The notes beneath the pieces were generated by a model. That model saw only the letters and a list, made by a program, of their open reading frames with translations. It was not told where the DNA came from and ran no database searches. The position numbers were made by a program, and so were the translations under genes. From Tritrichomonas musculus (lineage: Eukaryota; Parabasalia; Tritrichomonadida; Tritrichomonadidae), in contig JAPFFF010000102.1 in NCBI GenBank assembly GCA_039105265.1, forward strand, positions 1-64,000: DNA of 64,000 nt, given 5' to 3'. Below are positions 45,793-54,682 of the stretch, one piece after another (position 1 is the first letter of the stretch; each line of letters begins with the position of its first letter).

Positions 45793-46173
45793 TCAATAAA
45801 TTAATAAGCAACTGAATATAAATGATTCAGGTTCAATAACGTTTCCTTTCATATCTGTAAACCATAAATGATACTCTTTTTTTGTATTGTTCAGACACTC
45901 ATATTTACGGTATTTGGTTTGTCTTCTGTTAGCAAGCATAATGAAATGGTCGCAGAAAGGCATGAATTCAACTATATCTGAATGAACCATCAAATCACCA
46001 ACAATATGTTGATTGACAACAGCCCCACAATACTGAACAACAATGTACTTCTTGTTGCGACTATAAACGAAATCATCAGGAAGAATAAAATCTTTTGATT
46101 GTGTGTGATAGTATCGTTTTGTGATTGGCAACTTCGTTGACCCAAGCAAAGCTTGTGATTGTTTAGCTTTCAT
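45793..46173 (-). CDS. Conserved beta-rich protein with in-frame mini-hairpin insertion (element C)
   Basis: Nearly identical to the 116-aa protein of element B (ITKRYYHTQSKDF, NKKYIVVQYCGAVV, HSDIVEFMPFCDHFIMLANRR). After MKAKQ it has eleven residues, SQALLGSTKLP, in place of a single alanine. They are encoded by the palindromic insertion at 46121-46160. I chose the MKAKQ start because it matches element B; an upstream extension is possible but overlaps the integrase. Confidence 0.72.
   Translation of the reverse strand: MKAKQSQALLGSTKLPITKRYYHTQSKDFILPDDFVYSRNKKYIVVQYCGAVVNQHIVGDLMVHSDIVEFMPFCDHFIMLANRRQTKYRKYECLNNTKKEYHLWFTDMKGNVIEPESFIFSCLLIY
46121..46160. repeat. Mini-hairpin insertion flanked by GTGATT duplication
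   Basis: CAAC-TTC-GTTG (46129-46139) and AAGC-AAA-GCTT (46144-46154) lie between two copies of GTGATT (46121-46126, 46155-46160). The closely related element B has a single GTGATT at the equivalent place (near 19387) and no hairpins, so this looks like a discrete insertion. Confidence 0.8.
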
Positions 46174-46448
46174 TTTGCGTTTTATAAGCCAAAAAGAATA
46201 TTTTATAATCATCATTCAAATCATCTATTGATGAACAAACATATTTTGTGTACATGATTGGGACAGTTATTATTGTTTTATTCTTCCGTGTTTTGTTAGT
46301 TTGACGCAAAGGATTTAATAGTTTACATTTAACGTTTCCAGACTCATAGCAAATGAATTCAGCGAGTTCATTGAACACTCTTCTTCGCTTTTCATGTTTC
46401 TTTTCTGTTTTTCCGTAATCGGTGTGAATGAGTATTATATTTTTGGGT
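46163..46448 (-). CDS. rve-superfamily integrase, C-terminal part (element C), interrupted by element D
   Basis: Reads the C-terminal region of the family-2 integrase (HEKRRRVFNELAEF, YESGNVKCKLLNPLRQTNK, VPIMYTKYVCSS), near-identical to element B. The gene is interrupted at 46449 by the left tip of element D; the rest of it lies beyond D, outside the window. It overlaps the start of the beta-rich gene, as in B. Confidence 0.8.
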
Positions 46449-46676
46449 AGTAGTGTAGTATGTGCGTATTGGGGGTCAGATAATTAATCACATCTGACGG
46501 CCTACCCCATGTTAGTCGCTCAAGGGTTTCATGCGATTTTCCTTATTTTTAACCCCATTTTCAGAACTCAAGGTTTTCTAGCTCACTGTCTACAACACTG
46601 TGAGCCCCAACTATGAAACTCAATGATTTCTAGCACTTTTTTGGAGTCGAATAATTTGAGCCTCCAATTGACAGCC
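46449..46676. repeat. Left terminal inverted repeat of element D (228 bp)
   Basis: Inverted match to 14627-14854. The tip AGTAGTGTAGTATGTGCGTA directly follows C integrase sequence. It contains the same three degenerate tandem units and the same six-base-arm hairpin. The polymerase ATG lies 53 bp inside its inner edge. Confidence 0.9.
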
Positions 46677-46728
46677 ATAAAATTTAAATCCATCGATTAT
46701 CAAAAATTAATTTTTTATTTCCACCCAA

Positions 46729-49700
46729 ATGCGATACGATTACCGATCACTTAAAAATATTAGTAATGATGATATTGTTGAATTAATCAAAAGTATTAAC
46801 ACAATTTTCAATGCAAATCTACCAATTACAACAACTGCTAAAACAGAAGCTTGGAATAGAAGGAAAAACGTAGAAGTATTATGTGATTGGCTTAATAATC
46901 GTAATGCCCACAGATTTATTAAAAATGATTTACCAAATGCAGAAGAAATAGATAGTTTCATTATATACGAGCATAAACTTAAACAAATATTGGATGATTC
47001 GCATGAACAGCACTACCAAGATATACTCAAACGTGATGATTACTTTGAAGAAGATATTAATGAAGAAGATGAACGCTATTTCAACACAAAACAACAACAA
47101 ATCGAGAGAGAATTCGAGATAAAAGAAGCTATTAATAGGGCTTATGAAGCAGTTGATGATGCAATACAATTAATCAAAGAACAAAAACATCCAGTTTTAC
47201 AGAAGACTGAGAGATTAATCATCCCTGAGGCTCCATTAATCAAAAATCATCAAAAACAATACTTTCCAGAGAATGAAGAAATATATGAATATCTCGATAA
47301 ATTCGCACACAATTTCACATCAAAACACAGTGATTTCCTTATGATTAACGAGCCACATGATTTCGATAGAGCTGTAAATGAATGGAATCACTATAATAAA
47401 TATCCATCTGAAAATACTATACAACGCAAAGACAGTGGCAAGCCGATAACAACATATTATTTCAATCAAGTTGCATCATTAGATAATATCTTTGAGTGTC
47501 TTCACAATGTATACAAGAAAGAGCTGAAACCATTTAAGATTCATTTTCAACTTTCAGGAGTCTTCGAAACATACACTTATGATTTTGAATCATTAGAAGA
47601 GAAATACGAATATAAAGCTAAAGACATTATTTGGAAAAACTATCAATCAATGATACCTATCATTATCAGTAAACTTGAAGACCTTGAAATAGTGAAATTA
47701 TATATTGAATCTGTTTTACACTCTTATGAGACAGAATCATCAAGCACAAAACTTATATTAGTTGGTTCAATAGCTTTTACAGTTTCAAGAATGAGAAAGA
47801 TAACTGGTCGCATAAAGGATTTGCCAATCGAATTCATCAAAAATGATTTCATTATTGCTGACAATGAAGATGATAAACTATGTTTCTTCAGATTCTTAGC
47901 TGTATGTTTAAATGAAGAACTAGCAAATACCAAAAAATATAAAACTAAAGAACGAACCAAAATCGCTAAGAAACTACTTCTTAAAGAACATAATATTATA
48001 TACAACACAAAGATTCCAAATGAAGGTAAGAAAATACTTAATGAATTCGAAGGTGTTTCAATGGAGCAGATGAAAGATTTAGCACAAAAGAATCACATTA
48101 ATGTTAACATATATGAGTTTCACAAGACAGATTCTGAGCAATATTATGATTTATCAGAGCAGTGGTTTTTCGATAAAACATTTACAACATATTCTGCATT
48201 ACTTTTCACTCAAAATCAAATCATCCATATAATGTACATCAAGAATCCTGAAAAGCTTACCCAAATACATATTTGCCCTAAATGTAATTCATATATTCAT
48301 TATGGTTCAAAGAATTTTAACAGGTTTGATTCTCATGTTAAACACTGTGATGGTGTATTTAAAAAGAACTTCATACCAGTTAAAGAAGCTTTACCTTATT
48401 GTCCTCATATATTGAATAACCCTGTTTATGAATACTGTTTAGCATACAATCTTCAATGGAAACCTGAAATATATTATATAACATATGATTTCGAAACAAT
48501 GGAGCAATCAATAAATAAATCAATCTCTGACTCAACAACAATAAATTCAAGGTTAATTCCGTTGTCAGTTTCATCTTGTGTGAAATCATCAAACGGTTTG
48601 ACAACAAAGAATTTCTCATTAAGAGACTCTCAAGAGTTCATACCACAATGGATAAAATGGTTGTTCGAGCAATCAATGAAAGTCTATGCAGATAAGATAT
48701 CATATTATGAATCATTCTTACCAGATACCTCTATTAACAAAAATATGAATGTAATTACTGTATTAGGGTTTAACTCATCACGTTTTGACAGCAATTTATT
48801 TAAACAATATTTTAATCATTCTTTCTTAAGCCCTACGGGCCTAGGGAGCGAAGTGAGCTGGAAAGTCGAACAAAATTCAATAATTGGTACCCTATCTTCA
48901 TTAAAACAATTCATTCTCACATCAGATAATCATCCAACTAAATTGAGATTCATAGATGCTCAATCATTTGTTGCAGGAGGTACATTAAAGCAATTTGGCG
49001 AAGATTTTGGCAACGTAATCGTTGACTCAAACGTGAGCGTTTGTGGTGGTATCAATGAATTGCAAAGCAATTCCCAAGCTAAAGCTTGTGATATAAAAGG
49101 TGTGTTTCCTTACGAAGCAATCAACGACAAGAACTACAATGAAGTATTATCAAAATCAGAACCATTTTCATATGATGATTTTTATAGCTATCTCAATCAA
49201 AAGAATCCTCTTACTAAAGAAGAATATGATGCTTATCTTGAAGAATCAAAACGTTTTGCAACACGATGGGACTACCTATTAGCATACAATGATAATGATG
49301 TTGAAATGATGATTAAACCTATTGATAATTTAATAGCACTCAATGCTCAATACAATGTTGATTTACTTTCAAATCTCTCATTATCAAAGAATGCTTCGTG
49401 CATCAAATATGCTTTGGCTTATAAAGATTTTAATCCAAGGAACAACATTGGGATTACAAATAAATACAATACATTCAAACCAAGCAAGAAATGGTGGCAA
49501 TATAAATGTGATAGTTATTATAACCAAGATGAGAAATACAATAGATTAAACCCTAAAAAACCACAACGAGATTTGACAAAATGTGTATCAGAAAATGATT
49601 TCGAAGCTTTTATGAAAATGTATGACGACCCAAATAAAGGGAGATGCCATTTATGTCATGAACATTTTACTTATCAAAATAAGCCTACATTAGATAGAAT

Positions 49701-51432
49701 TGACAATAATAAAGGTCACCAAATTGATAACTGCTTATTAGCATGTGCTGAATGTAATAAACTTCGTAAACGTGATGACCCTAAAATAACAGCTCTAAGA
49801 ATCCAATTAAAAAAATATTGTAAATTACATCATTTACCAACACTCATCAACGATGAACGTGAATATTATTCAATAAGAAATGCTATCACAGGAGGACTCT
49901 CTAATGTAATGCATCGAGTAAACATTAAAGATGAGACTCATATTAATAAATTTCGCTATATTGACAATAAAGGAGTTTTGTCATATGATACTTCTAATGT
50001 TCAATCTCATGTTGTTGGTATCGATTTTAATTCTTTGTATCCATCATCATTCTCATCTTGTAAACATGAATTTAATAAGTATCATGGAGGTATAATGTAT
50101 ATGCCTGGAGCATTTATTAGACGAATTGATGTTAAAGATAAAGCTTCAAAAAAGAGATGCCTCGATATCATAACAAACTCATCAAGATTCTCAAATAAAC
50201 CATCATATTTGTTCTACGCTGAAGTTAAACTAAAATGTCCCACCTCAAAAATAAACTATTTTATCAATTTACCTCCTGTGTTTCGCAATATCAATATCAA
50301 AAATGATGAATCAACAATTGGCACTTATATGTACAATTACATGAAAACAAATAAATTAACTTCTACAGATATGGAAGAACGAAAGCTTACAATGCTTCTT
50401 GATACCCATGATGAATACATGATTTTCTCAAATTATTATCTCTGGTTTCTGTTAGACCACGGATTGATTATTGATGATGTTAAATCTGTTTCACAATATG
50501 AAGCTCATACAGGTTTTAATGAATTTGTTAGCACTTTTATGCAAAAACGTCAGGATATTATTAGTGGTGTTAGTAAAGGGAATGGCTCTGAAGGAGACTT
50601 GAGCGTAGCGAATGAGAAATTTTATAAAATATCTATGAACGGTTCATATGGATATGATGGGATGAACTCTGAGAAATTCAGTAAAGTCAAGATATGTGAT
50701 GCAAATAAAGCTTATCAATATATCATCTCTCAAACTTATATGGGTGGAGCACAATTAAGTGATAATACATTTTTAATTCAACAATCACCCAAATCATATC
50801 ATTGCAATACATGCATTCAAGAATCATTGTGGACTCTTGATAACGCAAAGTTTTGGTATCTCACATTTTATTACGATTTTATGAATAATTGTTTTGATAT
50901 GGATAGACTACATTTTATAGAGGGTGATACTGATTCAGCATATTTTGCAGTTGCTGGGAACCCAAATGAAGGTCCTGAACAATTATTTGATTACGTTATT
51001 AAAAACAAAGAGTTCTACGACAAGAATGTATATAAATTCATGCCTAACCCATCAATCAACACTATTCAAGACGAAAAAAAGATATTGGGATGTGCCATTG
51101 AAAAATATGGTGAAAACATGATAGCTCTTGCACCTAAATGTTATACTATATTTAACAGTAATGGGCAAACCAAATCACTCAAACTAAAAGGTGTATCTTT
51201 AAAGAAGAATCATATTGTGTCTTCCGATTACAAATCTATTATTGATAATCAATCAATTAAGCTTGGTAAGAATATAAATCTTCAGATGCAAAACAATAAA
51301 ATGAGTAAAATAACGGTAAACAAGAATGCTCTCACAGGATGTCATACAAAGATGATTGTTTTACCAAATCAATCATGCGCACCTTTTGTTAGTGGCTTAA
51401 CAGCGAATAATTATTTTATTAATTATAACTAA
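46729..51432 (+). CDS. polB: Protein-primed family B DNA polymerase (element D)
   Basis: A 1567-residue replicative polymerase of the Maverick type. The N-terminal region contains an OTU-like segment (CFFRFLAVCLN near 385) and, near 500-540, IIHIMYIKNPEKL followed by a zinc-finger-like CPKC...HVKHC, as in other Polinton polymerases. The exonuclease motifs are YDFETME (near 586), FNSSRFDSN (near 680) and RWDYLLAYNDND. An HNH-like module, CHLCHEHF to CAECNKLR (about 972-1013), lies between exonuclease and polymerase. Motif A is GIDFNSLYPSS (near 1097), motif B KISMNGSYGYDG (near 1298), motif C DTDS (near 1400), then KCYTIF. Three palindrome-rich in-frame segments set it apart from the element C copy. 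Confidence 0.93.
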   Translation: MRYDYRSLKNISNDDIVELIKSINTIFNANLPITTTAKTEAWNRRKNVEVLCDWLNNRNAHRFIKNDLPNAEEIDSFIIYEHKLKQILDDSHEQHYQDILKRDDYFEEDINEEDERYFNTKQQQIEREFEIKEAINRAYEAVDDAIQLIKEQKHPVLQKTERLIIPEAPLIKNHQKQYFPENEEIYEYLDKFAHNFTSKHSDFLMINEPHDFDRAVNEWNHYNKYPSENTIQRKDSGKPITTYYFNQVASLDNIFECLHNVYKKELKPFKIHFQLSGVFETYTYDFESLEEKYEYKAKDIIWKNYQSMIPIIISKLEDLEIVKLYIESVLHSYETESSSTKLILVGSIAFTVSRMRKITGRIKDLPIEFIKNDFIIADNEDDKLCFFRFLAVCLNEELANTKKYKTKERTKIAKKLLLKEHNIIYNTKIPNEGKKILNEFEGVSMEQMKDLAQKNHINVNIYEFHKTDSEQYYDLSEQWFFDKTFTTYSALLFTQNQIIHIMYIKNPEKLTQIHICPKCNSYIHYGSKNFNRFDSHVKHCDGVFKKNFIPVKEALPYCPHILNNPVYEYCLAYNLQWKPEIYYITYDFETMEQSINKSISDSTTINSRLIPLSVSSCVKSSNGLTTKNFSLRDSQEFIPQWIKWLFEQSMKVYADKISYYESFLPDTSINKNMNVITVLGFNSSRFDSNLFKQYFNHSFLSPTGLGSEVSWKVEQNSIIGTLSSLKQFILTSDNHPTKLRFIDAQSFVAGGTLKQFGEDFGNVIVDSNVSVCGGINELQSNSQAKACDIKGVFPYEAINDKNYNEVLSKSEPFSYDDFYSYLNQKNPLTKEEYDAYLEESKRFATRWDYLLAYNDNDVEMMIKPIDNLIALNAQYNVDLLSNLSLSKNASCIKYALAYKDFNPRNNIGITNKYNTFKPSKKWWQYKCDSYYNQDEKYNRLNPKKPQRDLTKCVSENDFEAFMKMYDDPNKGRCHLCHEHFTYQNKPTLDRIDNNKGHQIDNCLLACAECNKLRKRDDPKITALRIQLKKYCKLHHLPTLINDEREYYSIRNAITGGLSNVMHRVNIKDETHINKFRYIDNKGVLSYDTSNVQSHVVGIDFNSLYPSSFSSCKHEFNKYHGGIMYMPGAFIRRIDVKDKASKKRCLDIITNSSRFSNKPSYLFYAEVKLKCPTSKINYFINLPPVFRNINIKNDESTIGTYMYNYMKTNKLTSTDMEERKLTMLLDTHDEYMIFSNYYLWFLLDHGLIIDDVKSVSQYEAHTGFNEFVSTFMQKRQDIISGVSKGNGSEGDLSVANEKFYKISMNGSYGYDGMNSEKFSKVKICDANKAYQYIISQTYMGGAQLSDNTFLIQQSPKSYHCNTCIQESLWTLDNAKFWYLTFYYDFMNNCFDMDRLHFIEGDTDSAYFAVAGNPNEGPEQLFDYVIKNKEFYDKNVYKFMPNPSINTIQDEKKILGCAIEKYGENMIALAPKCYTIFNSNGQTKSLKLKGVSLKKNHIVSSDYKSIIDNQSIKLGKNINLQMQNNKMSKITVNKNALTGCHTKMIVLPNQSCAPFVSGLTANNYFINYN
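48829..48870. repeat. Palindrome-rich in-frame segment in the polymerase (exonuclease region)
   Basis: Contains CCTACGGGCCTAGGG and AGCGAAGTGAGCT in an otherwise A/T-rich coding stretch. It encodes SPTGLGSEVSWKVEQ, which is not present in the polymerase of element C, where the flanking residues align. Confidence 0.65.
49028..49087. repeat. Three perfect hairpins inside the polymerase gene
   Basis: CAAACG-TGAG-CGTTTG (49028-49043), GAATTGC-AAA-GCAATTC (49057-49073) and AAGCT-AA-AGCTT (49076-49087) occur in frame. The encoded segment (VDSNVSVCGGINELQSNSQA) is not present in the element C polymerase, whose flanks FGG and KGVFPYEAIN align on either side. Confidence 0.85.
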
Positions 51433-51457
51433 ATAGTTATTTTTTTATTCTTAACAA

Positions 51458-51892
51458 ATGACAAACGAAATAATAAGAAGAATCGATGATATAATAGCTG
51501 ATTTGTATACATTAAAATTATGGGTACATACTGAACAAAAAAAAGACAGTTCGTCTAATAGTGAACCACAAAGTGGTGAAGAGAATTCGTTAGAAGAACA
51601 TACAATTGACTTGCAAAGTAATACCAAAGCTAAAGCTTGTGACTGTGTAGCAGAGCCTAGAAAAGTCATCCATAGACGAACAAACCGTTCATTCCCATTA
51701 AATAAATCAAAGAATCTCAATGATGAACAACGTAATAAAGTATTAGCATTTGCAAATGAAAATAAACAACTCATCTTGGATCAACCATCTGCTACAAGAA
51801 ATGAATTCCTTCAAAAGCTTGTTCGCGATAAATTGAATATTAATCTTTCTGCATACATGTCTTGTAAGATAATTACTATGCTCAGTTTTTGA
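51458..51892 (+). CDS. 144-aa unidentified protein (element D)
   Basis: Follows the polymerase after 25 bp on the same strand and overlaps the convergent fibre gene by 11 bp. The N-terminal half is helical (IIRRIDDIIADLYTLKLW) then acidic; the C-terminal half is basic and helical (RTNRSFPLNKSKNLNDEQRNK, FLQKLVRDKLNINLSAYM). It has a mini-hairpin segment at 51628-51645 (AAGCTAAAGCTT). A T7 tract precedes the ATG. Family 2 has a KilA-N gene at the corresponding place. No family recognised; a DNA-binding accessory is possible. Confidence 0.6.
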   Translation: MTNEIIRRIDDIIADLYTLKLWVHTEQKKDSSSNSEPQSGEENSLEEHTIDLQSNTKAKACDCVAEPRKVIHRRTNRSFPLNKSKNLNDEQRNKVLAFANENKQLILDQPSATRNEFLQKLVRDKLNINLSAYMSCKIITMLSF

Positions 51893-54668
51893 ATACAGCA
51901 AGTGTTTTATCATCTATTATTGCAGTGATAACCCCCACAGTCATACGTTTAATCTTTGATGTTATTGCAGTTTCACCACTAAGAATCTTCAATTTATTGT
52001 CTTCATTATCAATAAATACTTCATCTCCAATACCATAACAAGATGAATCATCAACTTTTACAAGATAATCACCATGGGAACTGAAGGTAATACAATTATT
52101 TTTTTGGTCAATTCTAACACAAATACCAACATATTCTTTCCATGAACCAGTAGTTTTGACACTGCAAATACAATCAGTTGTATCATTCACAGTTGAAGAT
52201 ATCCACGTATCACCATCATGTTTATAAACCTTACCAGTCATATATACTGGAGCTCCAATAACGAAATCATTAATAGAGTTCATTGATGACTCGATTGGGG
52301 AGTAGTGGGTGATTGTATTTGAACCGTTTGATGTTATCTTGCCAGAAACATGTAAATTTGAATCAATTGTTGTATTTCTTGCAGTACCAAACATGCTAAA
52401 TGATTGAAATCTATGACCATCAACATATATAAATACTTCACCAGTATCAGCAGTTTTTGAAGACCTATACATAAAGACAGTATTATAAGTATCATTATAT
52501 CCAAATCTAAATAAAGTAAGTGTATTTGAATCAATAGAACTAAAGAAACTTGCAATATTACTTTCGGTAGTATTAATTGTTAATGAACCATCATTATTTT
52601 TTGCTACATATTTTCCATCACATTCTGATTCCGTCAAATATTTATCAGTTTCGGTTTTGTACAAATCAGTGGTTATTTCTACTTTATCTTTATTAATCGC
52701 TATTATTTTTGAACTATTCAAGAATAACGATAATTTTGGAATATTATTTTTTAATTCATATAATATTTCACTTTTATTTGCTAAATCTAATCCAAAATTT
52801 ATAAGCGCTTGTTTTGCTGAACTTGATGAATAAATATCAAATATATTTAAGTCAGAACCTTTTATCATAACTCGTCCAGCAACTACTAACTGGTCTCTTA
52901 TTGTTGTTTTATATTTTTGAGATTTATATGTGCAGTTTATCATATCGGCATCTTTATATTGTATCATAAATTCTTCAGTATAAGGCGCATATCTTAATGT
53001 GACATAACTATTTTCGTTACATAATCTTATATCTGGATAATATGGATTATTCACTATTAGCGATGGAGAATTATTTGTAAAAGTAGTAGATATCGATAAT
53101 GAACCATCATCATTTTTCTCTACATAGCCCGATAAGTCGACAGGTTCTGGAATCTCACTTTTTACTTGGTCAATAGCACGGGTTAAATCACTTTTGAGAG
53201 CATATTTATCTTGGAGAAATGCAAGATTAACAACACTGTTTAAGTTCATTTCATCATAATCTTCATTTGCAATATAGCAACTTATTACATTGATTCTATG
53301 TTGGTTATCAAAATCATAAACAACTCCACAACTTGAACTCATTTCTAATGTTAATGCTATATTTTGAACGCCATTATTTAAAACATAATCATTATTATTA
53401 ATACTTGATATAGTGAATATTCCTTGATATTTAATACTTTCATCAGTCTTATCATATCCATCAAATAACATTCCATATTGTTTCCATTTTTCAAAATATT
53501 GACTTGCATTAGTATAAAGAACCGAAAGAGTATTAATACTATTACCTTCATCATAAGTTAATTCTAATTCTTGATTGAAAGTAATTGTTTTATCAATTAT
53601 TTCTGGAATATCAGATTTTAATGCATAAGTGTTTAACACATATCTAGCCGAATAAGCGTTTTTGTCTGTTGGTTCGACAGTTTTGGTTATTGAACATGAT
53701 AATATTTCTGGTGTTTCACCAGTTCCTGGATTGATTAATTCATGGGAGTTATACAGATACCAAAGACTAGAATCACTTCCTTCCATACGCAGTATCTGAG
53801 AGGGTAGATTATCATCATCGTCATTGTACGAATAGTCTGCGTGAACATAATGGGCCGTATAGTAACTGTCTGATGATACAATATCCAACCCATATTGCTC
53901 AATCAGTATATGATATGGGTCGTAATCCAAATCAAGAATTGTATTATTGGCGATTTTGAATTGAATAGTTGTTTGCCCCTCAATAATCTCTGGGATTTCG
54001 CTTTTCACTTGCTCAATAATTTTTGGGAGGTCTTCTTTTGAAACATATTCTCTGGCACAAGAATCCAAAGCTGCTTGAAGACCTTCATTAGCTGCCATAC
54101 TTGTTAAACACATTGATGCTTGAGCTGATAATGGTTTAACATCATCAGCCATCAATTTCTGAAACATTTCGTCTGATAATTGGTCTCTTATGTTCAATTG
54201 CAACTCGCTATTTTTGAGAACTGTGGGTATCTCTGACAAGTCTTCTTTTTTTGCGTACAATGTCATATCTGGCAAGTCTTCTGTTTTCGTGTATGGTTCC
54301 AAAGCAGTTGTCAAAGCAGATTCATTAACCAAATCTGTAGGTATTTCAGGTATGTCAGTTGATAATGCAAAATTGTTAACAACGTAATCACGTAATGTAT
54401 TAACAGCGTTTTGAATTTCTTCACTACTAGCATACTTTAATAATTCTTTATTGAATTCCTCTGTTTTCAAATAATCGAATAAATCAGTTGTTTTCGCGTA
54501 AGGTTTCAATAATTCTTTCAATTCCTCAGTATTCAAGCTTGACCCCAAATTATTTCCGTTATTACACTTACACCCACATGAAGTGGCATATTGTTTTATG
54601 TATTCTATTATTAATTCATCTATTGTATTTACCCTTTTGATACCACCTGCTTGCTCTATCGTAAACAT
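51882..54668 (-). CDS. Fibre-like structural protein (element D)
   Basis: Complete copy of the fibre partly seen at 1-2534. It starts MFTIEQAGGIKRVNTIDELI (an in-frame ATG nine bases upstream at 54677 would add MFK). Cys-rich CGCKCNNG lies near residue 35, followed by ALSTDIPEIP and YTKTEDLPD shaft modules, the IEGQTTIQFKI module, two further globular modules, and a C-terminal block (GSNTITHYSPIESSMNS to TVGVITAIIDDKTLAVF) nearly identical to that of element C. Attachment fibre is the best guess from the architecture. Confidence 0.72.
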   Translation of the reverse strand: MFTIEQAGGIKRVNTIDELIIEYIKQYATSCGCKCNNGNNLGSSLNTEELKELLKPYAKTTDLFDYLKTEEFNKELLKYASSEEIQNAVNTLRDYVVNNFALSTDIPEIPTDLVNESALTTALEPYTKTEDLPDMTLYAKKEDLSEIPTVLKNSELQLNIRDQLSDEMFQKLMADDVKPLSAQASMCLTSMAANEGLQAALDSCAREYVSKEDLPKIIEQVKSEIPEIIEGQTTIQFKIANNTILDLDYDPYHILIEQYGLDIVSSDSYYTAHYVHADYSYNDDDDNLPSQILRMEGSDSSLWYLYNSHELINPGTGETPEILSCSITKTVEPTDKNAYSARYVLNTYALKSDIPEIIDKTITFNQELELTYDEGNSINTLSVLYTNASQYFEKWKQYGMLFDGYDKTDESIKYQGIFTISSINNNDYVLNNGVQNIALTLEMSSSCGVVYDFDNQHRINVISCYIANEDYDEMNLNSVVNLAFLQDKYALKSDLTRAIDQVKSEIPEPVDLSGYVEKNDDGSLSISTTFTNNSPSLIVNNPYYPDIRLCNENSYVTLRYAPYTEEFMIQYKDADMINCTYKSQKYKTTIRDQLVVAGRVMIKGSDLNIFDIYSSSSAKQALINFGLDLANKSEILYELKNNIPKLSLFLNSSKIIAINKDKVEITTDLYKTETDKYLTESECDGKYVAKNNDGSLTINTTESNIASFFSSIDSNTLTLFRFGYNDTYNTVFMYRSSKTADTGEVFIYVDGHRFQSFSMFGTARNTTIDSNLHVSGKITSNGSNTITHYSPIESSMNSINDFVIGAPVYMTGKVYKHDGDTWISSTVNDTTDCICSVKTTGSWKEYVGICVRIDQKNNCITFSSHGDYLVKVDDSSCYGIGDEVFIDNEDNKLKILSGETAITSKIKRMTVGVITAIIDDKTLAVFKN

Positions 54669-54682
54669 TTTGAACATAATAA

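Larger units (their letters stand above)
32853..46448 (+). mobile_element. Maverick/Polinton element C (family 2), left part
   Basis: Begins with TAGACCGGCTGGAGGGG at 32853, the inverted counterpart of the end of element B, and runs through a terminal-repeat gene, an inverted 152-aa/ATPase/membrane peptide/220-aa block, polymerase, KilA-N, fibre, 835-aa-like gene, small genes and integrase. It is interrupted at 46449 by element D, and its remainder lies beyond the window. Several genes are broken (roughly four or five breaks in all), and one arm is rearranged. Similar to B but visibly diverged, so older than A and D. Confidence 0.85.
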
